A stretch of 35,109 nt of DNA. Source: an uncultured Paraglaciecola sp. (lineage in GTDB: Bacteria; Pseudomonadota; Gammaproteobacteria; Enterobacterales; Alteromonadaceae). Under the pieces are notes generated by a model. It was given only the letters and a program-made list of their open reading frames with translations. It was not told where the DNA came from and searched no databases. Position numbers and translations under genes: made by a program. Of this stretch, positions 15,380 through 23,444 are shown one piece after another (the first letter of the stretch is position 1; the number at the start of each line of letters is the position of its first letter). The stretch is from contig CANMKA010000037.1 in the NCBI GenBank assembly GCA_947498355.1, positions 1 through 35,109 on the forward strand, read 5' to 3'.

Positions 15380-15993
15380 TGGCCCTGATCATCTTTTGTG
15401 TAAACAAATCGGTCGTGCAGGCGGTCTTCACCACCTTGCCAAAACTCAATTTTATGGGGAACAATATTGTATCCTCCCCAAAAAGAAGGAAGGGGCACGG
15501 TTTTATCTGCAAATTTCTGTTTTACTTCTGCAAATTTAGTCATGAGAAGTTGGCGGCTCGAAATAGGACGACTCTGGGCCGAAGCCCATGCCGCGAGTTG
15601 ACTAGGTTTAGGACGAGATAGAAAATATCGCGTAACCTGTGCCACGCTCAAAGGCGTAGCGACACCGCTAACCTTCACTTGGCGTTCTAGAGGATGCCAA
15701 GGGAAGTGAAGAGATATCTTACTGTTTTGCTTTAAGTCTTGAGCTTTTTTACTTTCGGTGTTGGTATAAAACACAAAGCCATCTGGGCTAACGTCTTTTA
15801 ACAAAACGATGCGCTGACTGGGCTGACCAAATTGGTCAACGGTTGCCACTGTCATTGCTGTTGGATCAGCTAATTCTGCATCAATAGCGTTTTGTAACCA
15901 GCGTTCAAATAAGGCAAAAGGCTCGGGGGTTAAATCGCCTTCATCTAGTCCATCTTTGGCATATTGACGACGGATATCACTGATAGACTTCAT
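15352..15993 (-). CDS. pdxH: Pyridoxamine/pyridoxine 5'-phosphate oxidase PdxH
   Basis: A 213-residue FMN enzyme that oxidises pyridoxine and pyridoxamine phosphate to pyridoxal phosphate. The ATG of MKSISDIRRQY (15991-15993) is chosen because GGGGAG lies 4 nt upstream. The longer open frame would run into era, while this start leaves a 10-nt gap. Family features are RRQYAKDGL (about 7-15), RIVLLKDV, F-Y-T-N-T-x-S-K-K-A (FMN contacts), FPWHPLERQVKVSG and the near-C-terminal W-Q-G-G-E-D-R-L-H-D-R. It ends RLMP where the family usually has RLAP. The neighbour era is followed by recO-pdxJ in E. coli, so a different B6 gene sits here. Confidence 0.96.
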   Translation of the reverse strand: MKSISDIRRQYAKDGLDEGDLTPEPFALFERWLQNAIDAELADPTAMTVATVDQFGQPSQRIVLLKDVSPDGFVFYTNTESKKAQDLKQNSKISLHFPWHPLERQVKVSGVATPLSVAQVTRYFLSRPKPSQLAAWASAQSRPISSRQLLMTKFAEVKQKFADKTVPLPSFWGGYNIVPHKIEFWQGGEDRLHDRFVYTKDDQGQWQTERLMP

Positions 15994-16003
15994 CAAGCTC
16001 CCC

Positions 16004-16906
16004 TTACTCGTCCATTCCGTAACCCAAACTGCGCAATGCTCTTTCATCGTCCGCCCAGCCCGATTTTACCTTTACCCAAAGCTCTAAAAAGACTTTATTG
16101 TCGAACAAGGCTTCCATATCGCGCCGCGCCTCGGCACCTATGGTTTTTAGGCGCTGGCCTCCTTTTCCAATCACCATACTTTTTTGCGTATCACGCTCTA
16201 CCAAGATCAAGCCATTGATTCGGTATACACCGTTTTCGGCTAACAAGAACTGCTCAATCTCGACAGTAATTGAATAAGGTAATTCGTCTCCGGTAAAGCG
16301 CATTAACTTTTCGCGGACAATCTCTGCGGCCATAAAACGACTCGAACGGTCGGTAATATAGTCTTCAGGAAAATAAAACTCACTTTCTGGCAAGGTTTCC
16401 ATCACCATATCCCGCAAGTTGTCGACATTTTTTCCTGTTTTAGCTGAAATGGGCACAATTTTGTCAAAGTCATGTTGCTCCCCTAGCCAACCTAAATGGG
16501 GCATCATGACTTCTTTATTTTTAACATTATCGGATTTATTCACGACTAACCAACAAGGCACCTTGGTTTGTTGGATCTTGTTTAGCACCATTTGATCGTC
16601 GTCAGTCCATTTCGTGCCTTCAACCAAAAATAGTACTAGGCCGACGTCACCAATAGAACTAGAAGCAGCCCGGTTCATAAAGCGGTTTATTGCACGCTTT
16701 TCTTCAATGTGTAAACCTGGCGTATCGACAAAAATGGCTTGACGATTATCTTGGGTATCTATGCCCATGATCCTGTGCCGCGTAGTTTGGGGCTTACGTG
16801 AGGTAATACTCACCTTTTGCCCAAGCAACTTATTAAGCAGAGTCGATTTACCTACATTCGGACGACCAACAATTGCGATCATTCCGCAATGCGTATTATT
16901 TTCCAT
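16004..16906 (-). CDS. era: GTPase Era
   Basis: A 300-residue essential GTPase that binds the 3' end of 16S rRNA and acts in 30S maturation. GTP-binding boxes are GRPNVGKS (14-21), DTPG (61-64), NKSD (123-126) and SAK (154-156). The C-terminal KH RNA-binding domain has VIGKGGQRLK (about 245-254). I use the ATG at 16904-16906; an in-frame TTG lies one codon earlier. It overlaps the end of rnc by 11 nt. The length and the ending (SLGYGMDE) are normal. Confidence 0.98.
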   Translation of the reverse strand: MENNTHCGMIAIVGRPNVGKSTLLNKLLGQKVSITSRKPQTTRHRIMGIDTQDNRQAIFVDTPGLHIEEKRAINRFMNRAASSSIGDVGLVLFLVEGTKWTDDDQMVLNKIQQTKVPCWLVVNKSDNVKNKEVMMPHLGWLGEQHDFDKIVPISAKTGKNVDNLRDMVMETLPESEFYFPEDYITDRSSRFMAAEIVREKLMRFTGDELPYSITVEIEQFLLAENGVYRINGLILVERDTQKSMVIGKGGQRLKTIGAEARRDMEALFDNKVFLELWVKVKSGWADDERALRSLGYGMDE

Positions 16907-17582
16907 CAATTATCTTCTCATATGCTTGACGAGCAGCTTTCTGCTCGGCTTTTCGGCGACTACTGCCTACCCCAATTATCTCACGTTTTAAGCCAGATAC
17001 TTTGCAACTGACATAAAAAGTCTGATCATGAGATTTACCTTTTATGTCTGTTACTGTGTAATCCGGAAGAGGTAATTTTTTACCTTGTAGGTATTCTTGT
17101 AATCGGGTTTTATCGTCTTTAGAAACAGCTTCAGGATCCAAGCGTTTAATGCGGGTATCAAACCATGCGAGTATTAACTTCTCGCATACGTCTTTCCCCG
17201 ATTCTAAATAAATTGCGCCTATAATAGCTTCTACGGCATCAGCCAAAATGGAATCGCGTCTAAAACCACCACTTTTTAGTTCACCCGTGCCTAGTATCAA
17301 TAATTCGCCTAGTTCAAATTCACGTGCTAACTCGGCTAGGGTATCCCCTTTAACTAAACTCGAACGCATTCGAGTAAGCTGGCCCTCGGGCTGGTTCGGA
17401 AAACGTTTAAACAAAGCTTCGGCAATGACCATACCGAGTATAGCATCCCCCAAAAACTCCAAGCGCTCGTTATGAGATTTATGGGCGCTTCTATGGGTTA
17501 AAGCTTGTTTTAAATTACTGTCTTGCTTAAACGTATACCCAATGACTTTATATAAACGCAAATAAGGTTTGGTCAACTGCAT
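16896..17582 (-). CDS. rnc: Ribonuclease III
   Basis: A 228-residue double-strand RNA endonuclease that processes rRNA precursors and structured mRNAs. The catalytic signature NERLEFLGDAIL is at 38-49 (acidic residues Glu39, Glu42, Asp46). The second acidic pair is Asp115 and Glu118 in ADAVEAI. A double-stranded RNA-binding domain fills about 155-225 (DKTRLQEYLQGKKLPLPDY, then SSRRKAEQKAA). The start codon is directly adjacent to the lepB stop (TAAATG) and era overlaps its end, so lepB-rnc-era are translated together. Confidence 0.98.
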   Translation of the reverse strand: MQLTKPYLRLYKVIGYTFKQDSNLKQALTHRSAHKSHNERLEFLGDAILGMVIAEALFKRFPNQPEGQLTRMRSSLVKGDTLAELAREFELGELLILGTGELKSGGFRRDSILADAVEAIIGAIYLESGKDVCEKLILAWFDTRIKRLDPEAVSKDDKTRLQEYLQGKKLPLPDYTVTDIKGKSHDQTFYVSCKVSGLKREIIGVGSSRRKAEQKAARQAYEKIIDGK

Positions 17583-18491
17583 TTACTGAATGCCACCGAC
17601 TCGTTCAAATCTAACACCAGTGGGAACCCAGCTAGGTAAGAAGCTATCTGGCTTACGTTCGCGCTCAAAGCTAATCCAAATTGCGACGGCTTTACCGACT
17701 AAATGTTCATCAGATACAAAGCCCCAAAAACGGCTATCTAAGCTGTTGTCGCGGTTATCGCCCATAACAAAGTATTGATTTTCAGGGACGATCCATTCAT
17801 TTTGTTTAGTCCCAGGCTGAGGGTAGTATTCATGTTCATTTCGCACGCGCCCTGCGGTTTTGTATATCTGATGAGAAATTTCACCTAGGCTCTCGGTATA
17901 TTTTTCAAGGGGTGCAAACTCTTGATATACCTCGCCTCGACTTTCAAATTTCAATTCAACTGCTTGCATCTTTGGACATGCATCTGCCGTTTGGCAAGCT
18001 GGCTTAATAAATAATTGCTTGTTGCGGTATATGATAGTGTCGCCAGGTAAACCCACTACTCGCTTGATGTAATCTAGGTTAGGGTTAACTGGGTACTTAA
18101 ACACAACCACATCGCCGCGCTCTGGTTGCCCTATATCCACAAATTTCTTACGCGCGACTGGGTCTTTTAACCCATACGCAAATTTCTCAACCAAAATGAA
18201 GTCGCCTACGAGCAAGGTTGGCATCATCGAACCTGAAGGGATTTGAAAGGGTTCGTATAAAAATGAACGTAAAACCAATACAAACGCAATAACGGGAAAA
18301 ATTTGTTGTGCTGTATCGACTAACCAAGGCAAATCTTCCCCCTGTTCAAGGGCAGAGGCTCCAGATGCACCACTACTAGCTAAGGCATGTCTATCTTTGC
18401 GTTTTTTAGCAAAAAACAAGCTATCGACCAACCAAATTAATCCGGATACGACAGTCACAATCACCAATAAAATTGAGAAATAATTAGCCAT
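17583..18491 (-). CDS. lepB: Signal peptidase I
   Basis: A 302-residue membrane serine protease that removes signal peptides from exported proteins. There are two N-terminal membrane helices (about 5-25 and 63-78) with a cytoplasmic loop rich in Ser, Gly and Ala. The catalytic Ser88 lies in PSGSMMPTL and the general base Lys143 in YIKRVVGLPGD. The C-terminal GDNRDNSLDSRFWG (about 243-256) is the last conserved box. The ATG shares one base with the lepA stop (TAATG), and its stop abuts the rnc start. Confidence 0.98.
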   Translation of the reverse strand: MANYFSILLVIVTVVSGLIWLVDSLFFAKKRKDRHALASSGASGASALEQGEDLPWLVDTAQQIFPVIAFVLVLRSFLYEPFQIPSGSMMPTLLVGDFILVEKFAYGLKDPVARKKFVDIGQPERGDVVVFKYPVNPNLDYIKRVVGLPGDTIIYRNKQLFIKPACQTADACPKMQAVELKFESRGEVYQEFAPLEKYTESLGEISHQIYKTAGRVRNEHEYYPQPGTKQNEWIVPENQYFVMGDNRDNSLDSRFWGFVSDEHLVGKAVAIWISFERERKPDSFLPSWVPTGVRFERVGGIQ

Positions 18492-20287
18492 TATTTGCCT
18501 ACCTTGAGTAGCGCTAAGAAGGCTTCTTGTGGCAGCTCAACATTCCCCACTGATTTCATGCGCTTCTTCCCTTCTTTTTGTTTTTGCAGTAGCTTTTTCT
18601 TACGGCTGACATCACCGCCGTAACACTTGGCGATTACGTTTTTACGCAATTGCTTAATGGTACTGCGGGCAATAATCTGATTGCCTATTGCAGCCTGAAT
18701 AGCGATATCGAACATTTGACGCGGTATCAGCTCTTTTAGTTTTTCAACTAATTCACGGCCTCGACCAACGGAATTATCTTTGTGAGTAATAACGGCCAGC
18801 GCATCGACTCGCTCAGCGTTAATCATTATATCTAAGCGCACCATATCCGCCGCTTGGAAGCGCTTAAAATTATAATCCAGTGAGGCAAAACCACGGCTAG
18901 TCGATTTTAAGCGATCGAAAAAGTCCATCACTACCTCGGCCATGGGTATTTCGTAAACGACAGCCACCTGTTTTCCATGGTAGGTCATATTGGTTTGCAT
19001 GCCACGCTTATCAACACATAAGGTAATGACATTACCTAGATACTCTTGCGGCACCAATATATGGGCTTCAACGATTGGCTCACGGATCTCTTCAATGTTG
19101 TTTATGGGTGGCAAGTTTGATGGGTTATCAACAGAGACTATATCGCCCGATTTAGTTACTACCTCGTAGACTACTGTTGGCGCAGTAGTAATAAGCGCCA
19201 AATCATATTCACGCTCTAAACGCTCTTGAATGATTTCCATGTGCAACATGCCCAAGAAACCGATTCTGAATCCAAAGCCAAGGGCCGAAGAGCTTTCTGG
19301 TTCAAAGAACAACGAGGCATCGTTTAAGCTTAACTTTGATAAGGCATCTCGGAAGTCTTCGTAGTCATCAGAACTCACAGGGAACATACCCGCGTATACC
19401 TGCGGCTTAACTTTTTTAAAGCCCGGCAAAGCTGCATCTGCGGGATCTTTAGCAAGGGTAATGGTATCGCCAACTGGCGCGCCATGAATCTCTTTAATGC
19501 CGGCAATAACGAACCCTACTTCGCCCGCTTTTAAGGTGCCTGTATCTGTGGCCTTAGGCGTGAAGATACCGACTTTATCAGCCTGATGTACACCATTGGT
19601 TGACATGATCTTGATCTTGTCATTTTTCTTTAGTTCGCCCTGAATAATTCTCACCAAAGATACTACGCCTTGATAATTATCAAACCATGAGTCAACGATA
19701 AGCGCTTTTAAAGGCGCGTCAATTTCGCCTTCAGGGGGAGGAACTTGCTTAACAATAACCTCCAGCACATCACTAATGCCAATACCAGTTTTAGCTGAAC
19801 AACGCACGGCATCTACCGCATCGATACCCACTATGTCTTCGATTTCTTCTGCGACCCGATCTGGCTCGGCTTGAGGCAAGTCGATTTTATTCAAAATAGG
19901 CACAACTTCCATATCCATATCGATAGCGGTATAGCAATTGGCAAGGGTTTGAGCTTCAACGCCCTGCCCTGCGTCAACCACCAGCAAGGCCCCTTCGCAA
20001 GCGGCTAGGGAGCGTGATACTTCATAGGTAAAATCAACGTGGCCTGGCGTGTCGATAAAATTAAGCTGATATGTTTCGCCGTCTTGAGCTTTATAATTCA
20101 GGGTTACACTTTGGGCTTTGATTGTGATCCCGCGCTCTTTTTCAATATCCATTGAATCGAGAACTTGTGCTTCCATCTCTCTATCAGAGAGGCCTCCACA
20201 ATGTTGAATTAGACGGTCAGAAAGAGTGGATTTACCATGGTCAATGTGAGCAATGATAGAAAAATTACGTATGTGCTTATGCTGCAT
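18491..20287 (-). CDS. lepA: Translation factor LepA (EF4)
   Basis: A 598-residue translational GTPase, the usual length. It affects ribosome function and assembly. The GTPase boxes are AHIDHGKST (13-21), ERGITIK (51-57), DTPGH (79-83) and NKID (133-136). The EF-G-like domains and the LepA-specific C-terminal domain follow (YGGDVSRKKKLLQKQKEGKKRMK near the end). It heads the operon lepA-lepB-rnc-era-pdxH-tatD and lies about 150 bp downstream of rseC, so it may have its own promoter or read through from the rpoE operon. Confidence 0.98.
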   Translation of the reverse strand: MQHKHIRNFSIIAHIDHGKSTLSDRLIQHCGGLSDREMEAQVLDSMDIEKERGITIKAQSVTLNYKAQDGETYQLNFIDTPGHVDFTYEVSRSLAACEGALLVVDAGQGVEAQTLANCYTAIDMDMEVVPILNKIDLPQAEPDRVAEEIEDIVGIDAVDAVRCSAKTGIGISDVLEVIVKQVPPPEGEIDAPLKALIVDSWFDNYQGVVSLVRIIQGELKKNDKIKIMSTNGVHQADKVGIFTPKATDTGTLKAGEVGFVIAGIKEIHGAPVGDTITLAKDPADAALPGFKKVKPQVYAGMFPVSSDDYEDFRDALSKLSLNDASLFFEPESSSALGFGFRIGFLGMLHMEIIQERLEREYDLALITTAPTVVYEVVTKSGDIVSVDNPSNLPPINNIEEIREPIVEAHILVPQEYLGNVITLCVDKRGMQTNMTYHGKQVAVVYEIPMAEVVMDFFDRLKSTSRGFASLDYNFKRFQAADMVRLDIMINAERVDALAVITHKDNSVGRGRELVEKLKELIPRQMFDIAIQAAIGNQIIARSTIKQLRKNVIAKCYGGDVSRKKKLLQKQKEGKKRMKSVGNVELPQEAFLALLKVGK

Positions 20288-20439
20288 AAGGTTCTAGAAA
20301 TATACCAAGTGTGAGTGCTGCCACTAGCCGAATAAAAACCAAATGATAAATTGATTAACAGGGCAGCAAAGAGTTAACTTAAATTGCTTTAGATTTTACC
20401 GTGTTATGGCGCAATTTGCGACATTGCTGAGCAATTGAT

Positions 20440-20934
20440 TTAAGGTTCAGCCTGAAACACTTGGATTGGATGGCAATCCTTGGGGAATACAGCCAGCAAC
20501 TTAGGATAAAAATCACCACTAGGCTGTGAGGTCAAGTAAGCTTTAACGCCTAAAAATGCCAAAGCAGCACTGCCAAATGCAAAAGCGATTACGCCTAATT
20601 CAGAACCAATACTTAATGCTGCAAGAAAAAACTGTCCAGCCAAGGCACCAACTAGCAAAGCCAACAAAGGCACCATATAAACCAACAAAGACGCAGTTAG
20701 CACTCGCTGCTCCGAAATACCTAGTTTCACTTTTTGTCCAACACTAACATCGCCTGAGTATGCAAAACGTAACGCCTCGCGACGTCGAGACAAAACCGAA
20801 GCTATAGTTCGGGTGCCGCAGTTGTCTTTTGCCTGGCAGCTACCACAAGTCGTCTTAACTTGGGTTTCGACCAAAATAAATTGCTCCCTTTCGGTATGGC
20901 TGACTTGGCTAACGACGCCAATCTCTTCCAACAT
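20440..20934 (-). CDS. rseC: SoxR-reducing/sigma-E modulator protein RseC
   Basis: A 164-residue membrane protein of the RseC/MucC family. It has an N-terminal Cys-rich segment CGSCQAKDNCGT (about 35-46) that may be redox-active or bind a cluster. Two membrane helices lie at about 81-102 and 105-128. It ends in a short cytoplasmic tail. E. coli RseC has been linked to SoxR reduction and has a mild positive effect on sigma-E. It is the last gene of rpoE-rseABC, starting 5 nt after rseB. Confidence 0.93.
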   Translation of the reverse strand: MLEEIGVVSQVSHTEREQFILVETQVKTTCGSCQAKDNCGTRTIASVLSRRREALRFAYSGDVSVGQKVKLGISEQRVLTASLLVYMVPLLALLVGALAGQFFLAALSIGSELGVIAFAFGSAALAFLGVKAYLTSQPSGDFYPKLLAVFPKDCHPIQVFQAEP

Positions 20935-20939
20935 AACAA

Positions 20940-21971
20940 TTACGACCCCAAACGTTGAATAGACGACGCTATGGCGTCGGCCGTAGAAGGTGGAATTTTA
21001 CCAATCACAGTCACGCTCCAAGGCCCATTTTGAAGGGTATACACAGTATCGGTTTGGCTCACGCCTACTACTTTATTACTCGATTGATTGCTTAATATAC
21101 TGCTGATATAGAGTGACACATCTACTAAGCCATCACTTAACATAATGTAGTCGACTAGGGCACCATTGCTCGACAGCCTACGTTTTTGACGTTTAGTAAT
21201 CTGCATACCTGTAGGCAAGTAATTGATTTTCCATGGTGACGGTTGAATACCTTTATCATTTATCGGTACAACCGCAGGTAACATAGTTGCCGATACTTGT
21301 TCAAAAAACGCATCGGGTTGCTCTGTTACTTCAAGTTTGGTCACTTGAATTTGCTCTAACAATTGATTTTTCAAATTGAACATATTCATTTTTAAAATCA
21401 TGCCAGTGGTTTGGTCGAGCCAAAGGTTGAGCCCATAGCGAGTCTTGTCTCTGCTAACCATTTTTATTTGTTGCGCAGCTTTACCCGATACTCGACTAGT
21501 GCCCATCAGCATAACGTCGTAGCCATCTGCTAAACGTTCAGGCTGTCGTAACAAGTTAATCGGAAACGGCCCATTAATGGAAGACGACTCTAAGCTATAT
21601 GGGGGAACGTTAGGTTCGAAGTACCCTACTTTATTATTAACCCTTAGCACCTTACGGCCAGGTCCATTTAGCAAATTAAGTTCTTCCATTTGCTCGCCAG
21701 TTGCAGTTATCCCATGCCGCCATTGGTAGGGCTGGGAATCGATACCTGGTTTGAGCAATACAAACGAAACTGAATAGTTTAGAGAACTGACGGCTTGTGA
21801 CATTTTAGCTAACCACTGGTTAGCTGTGTCAGCTGGGTGTTGAACAGAAGGAACTGTTTCGGCTTCGCCCTGTTGAGCCGTGGCCATAGCCGAGAACAGC
21901 AGGCCACCAGCAATTAAGCTGATGGCTTGGTAATTAGTTTTGAACAGACGGTTTAGCAAGAACAGACTCAT
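20940..21971 (-). CDS. rseB: Periplasmic sigma-E regulator RseB
   Basis: A 343-residue MucB/RseB-family protein with a signal peptide (about 1-32, ending SAMATA before QQGE). It should act in the periplasm, protecting the anti-sigma factor RseA from DegS cleavage and sensing mislocalised lipoprotein or LPS signals. Visible family features are W-x-H-G (YQWRHGITATGEQ), E-x-L-N-x-L-x-G-P, an F-E-P-N-V-P-P-Y block and a smaller C-terminal domain from about 225. The ATG lies 38 nt inside rseA; an in-frame TTG four codons later would still leave an overlap. Confidence 0.93.
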   Translation of the reverse strand: MSLFLLNRLFKTNYQAISLIAGGLLFSAMATAQQGEAETVPSVQHPADTANQWLAKMSQAVSSLNYSVSFVLLKPGIDSQPYQWRHGITATGEQMEELNLLNGPGRKVLRVNNKVGYFEPNVPPYSLESSSINGPFPINLLRQPERLADGYDVMLMGTSRVSGKAAQQIKMVSRDKTRYGLNLWLDQTTGMILKMNMFNLKNQLLEQIQVTKLEVTEQPDAFFEQVSATMLPAVVPINDKGIQPSPWKINYLPTGMQITKRQKRRLSSNGALVDYIMLSDGLVDVSLYISSILSNQSSNKVVGVSQTDTVYTLQNGPWSVTVIGKIPPSTADAIASSIQRLGS

Positions 21972-22563
21972 CTCTTTGATGCTGAGTTTGGGCGTCGCCC
22001 TGAACAGACTCAGACGGTAATGTTTTAAAACGCATTTGCTGCCTATGATCGTTTAGATAGGCGCGTACTCTATGCTTGTATTCTGCAGCATCTGCGGCTT
22101 GAGATACGGGGCGAGTTTGCTCATAACTCACAGGAGAGAGCCCCCCTTGAATACCCAAAATAGGCGGAGCCGCACTAAATGGCTGTTCAATTTCTGGTTG
22201 ATTCACCTGCTGAACACCTAAGATAACAGCAACTGCCACCGAAGCAGCTATCGCCATATGTCCACCTTGCTTAAGTAACGCAGACGCACCACCAAACAGA
22301 GGTATTGCAGCCCATGGCTTACGGACGGTTTGATTATTAGGCGCTAAAATTGCTGGTTCTGATTCTAATGCAGCCATCACATTGCTGGTAATATCTAGAT
22401 TAGGATTATCTGGCAGTTCACGGCGCAAACCTTCACGAATAAGGTGATAGTTTTTCCACTTTTGCATTAATTCTTTGTCTTCTTTAACAGCATTTAATAC
22501 TTGGTCGGACAGAGAAGATTCTCCGTCTACCAAAGCTGATAAATTTTCAAATTTTTGCGACAT
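21934..22563 (-). CDS. rseA: Anti-sigma-E factor RseA
   Basis: A 209-residue single-pass membrane protein that holds RpoE inactive at the inner membrane until cleaved by DegS and RseP. The N-terminal RpoE-binding domain begins MSQKFENLSALVDGESS and contains W-x-x-Y-H-L-I-R-x-x-L-R (about 36-47). A membrane helix lies at about 103-119 (MAIAASVAVAVILGV). The periplasmic part (about 120-209) includes DHRQQM near 172-177 and ends in a polar tail. It lies 61 bp downstream of rpoE. Confidence 0.94.
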   Translation of the reverse strand: MSQKFENLSALVDGESSLSDQVLNAVKEDKELMQKWKNYHLIREGLRRELPDNPNLDITSNVMAALESEPAILAPNNQTVRKPWAAIPLFGGASALLKQGGHMAIAASVAVAVILGVQQVNQPEIEQPFSAAPPILGIQGGLSPVSYEQTRPVSQAADAAEYKHRVRAYLNDHRQQMRFKTLPSESVQGDAQTQHQRDESVLAKPSVQN

Positions 22564-22624
22564 ACAATAGGGTTCCAGCTACGTTAAATTTTATACTAAT
22601 AAATTATGGCTAAATGCACCATAA

Positions 22625-23206
22625 CTAATCGTTTGTTAATAAAGGTTGAAGGGCTTTGTCTAATGCGTCCCTTGCCCTAAATATTCGTGATCTCACTGTT
22701 CCAACAGGACAGTCCATTACATTAGCAATGTCTTCATAACTCATGCCTTCTAACTCGCGTAGGCTGATAGCCATGCGTAAATCTTCAGGTAAATTATCCA
22801 TTGCATCGTATAACACCCGCTCCATCTGTTTAGACATCATGTTTTTTTCAGGCGACGCATGTTCTTTTAATGCGTCACTGCCGTCATAAAATTCTGCGTC
22901 ATCGGCATCAACATCATTAGCCGGTGGTTTTCGTCCTTGAGAGACCAAATAATTTTTAGCGCTATTCACCGCAATTCTATATAACCAAGTGTAAAAAGCA
23001 CTGTCTCCCCTAAAATTAGGTAAAGCACGGTAAGCTTTAATAAACGCCTCTTGTGTGACATCTGCCACATCACCCGAGTTTTTAACGTATCTAGCAACTA
23101 AATAAGTAACCTTGTGCTGATACTTATTTACTAATAATGCGTATGCGTTTTTATCACCTTTTTGTACTCTTTCTACAATTTGTTGATCTGTTATCTGCTC
23201 GCTCAT
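22625..23206 (-). CDS. rpoE: RNA polymerase sigma-E factor RpoE
   Basis: A 193-residue ECF sigma factor controlling the envelope stress response. Region 2 carries Y-Q-H-K-V and D-V-T-Q-E-A-F-I-K-A-Y-R (about 48-60) and F-Y-T-W-L-Y-R-I-A. Region 4 is L-P-E-D-L-R-x-A-I-x-L-R-E-L-E-G-M-S-Y-E-D-I-A followed by M-D-C-P-V-G-T-V-R-S-R-I-F-R-A-R. AGGAG lies upstream of the ATG. Divergent from nadB as in E. coli, with a candidate sigma-E autoregulatory promoter at 23258-23284. Confidence 0.97.
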   Translation of the reverse strand: MSEQITDQQIVERVQKGDKNAYALLVNKYQHKVTYLVARYVKNSGDVADVTQEAFIKAYRALPNFRGDSAFYTWLYRIAVNSAKNYLVSQGRKPPANDVDADDAEFYDGSDALKEHASPEKNMMSKQMERVLYDAMDNLPEDLRMAISLRELEGMSYEDIANVMDCPVGTVRSRIFRARDALDKALQPLLTND

Positions 23207-23257
23207 TCGAGCTCCTATCCTTTACAAAAATATACAACGGCCCATGCAAGCACCTAT

Positions 23258-23284
23258 ATTGACTCGTCTTTTTCACAAAAGTTC
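23258..23284 (-). promoter_or_regulatory. Predicted sigma-E autoregulatory promoter of rpoE
   Basis: The minus strand carries GAACTT (complement of 23279-23284), 16 bp, then TCAAT (complement of 23258-23262), with G before it. This fits the sigma-E consensus (GGAACTT, then TCAAA/TCTGA) and the known self-activation of rpoE. It leaves a leader of about 45 nt before rpoE. Confidence 0.7.
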
Positions 23285-23444
23285 GTAAAAAATCAATCTT
23301 TTTAAAAAACATTCCCTAAATGGCTATTTTACCTACCCAAGCTTATCGCGCTATTATTGCATCAATAACTGAAAATGATTGAAATTTATAGCACGTACAC
23401 TAGTATTGCCAGCCAATAAACGAAATACCTGCTCAGTTTATACA

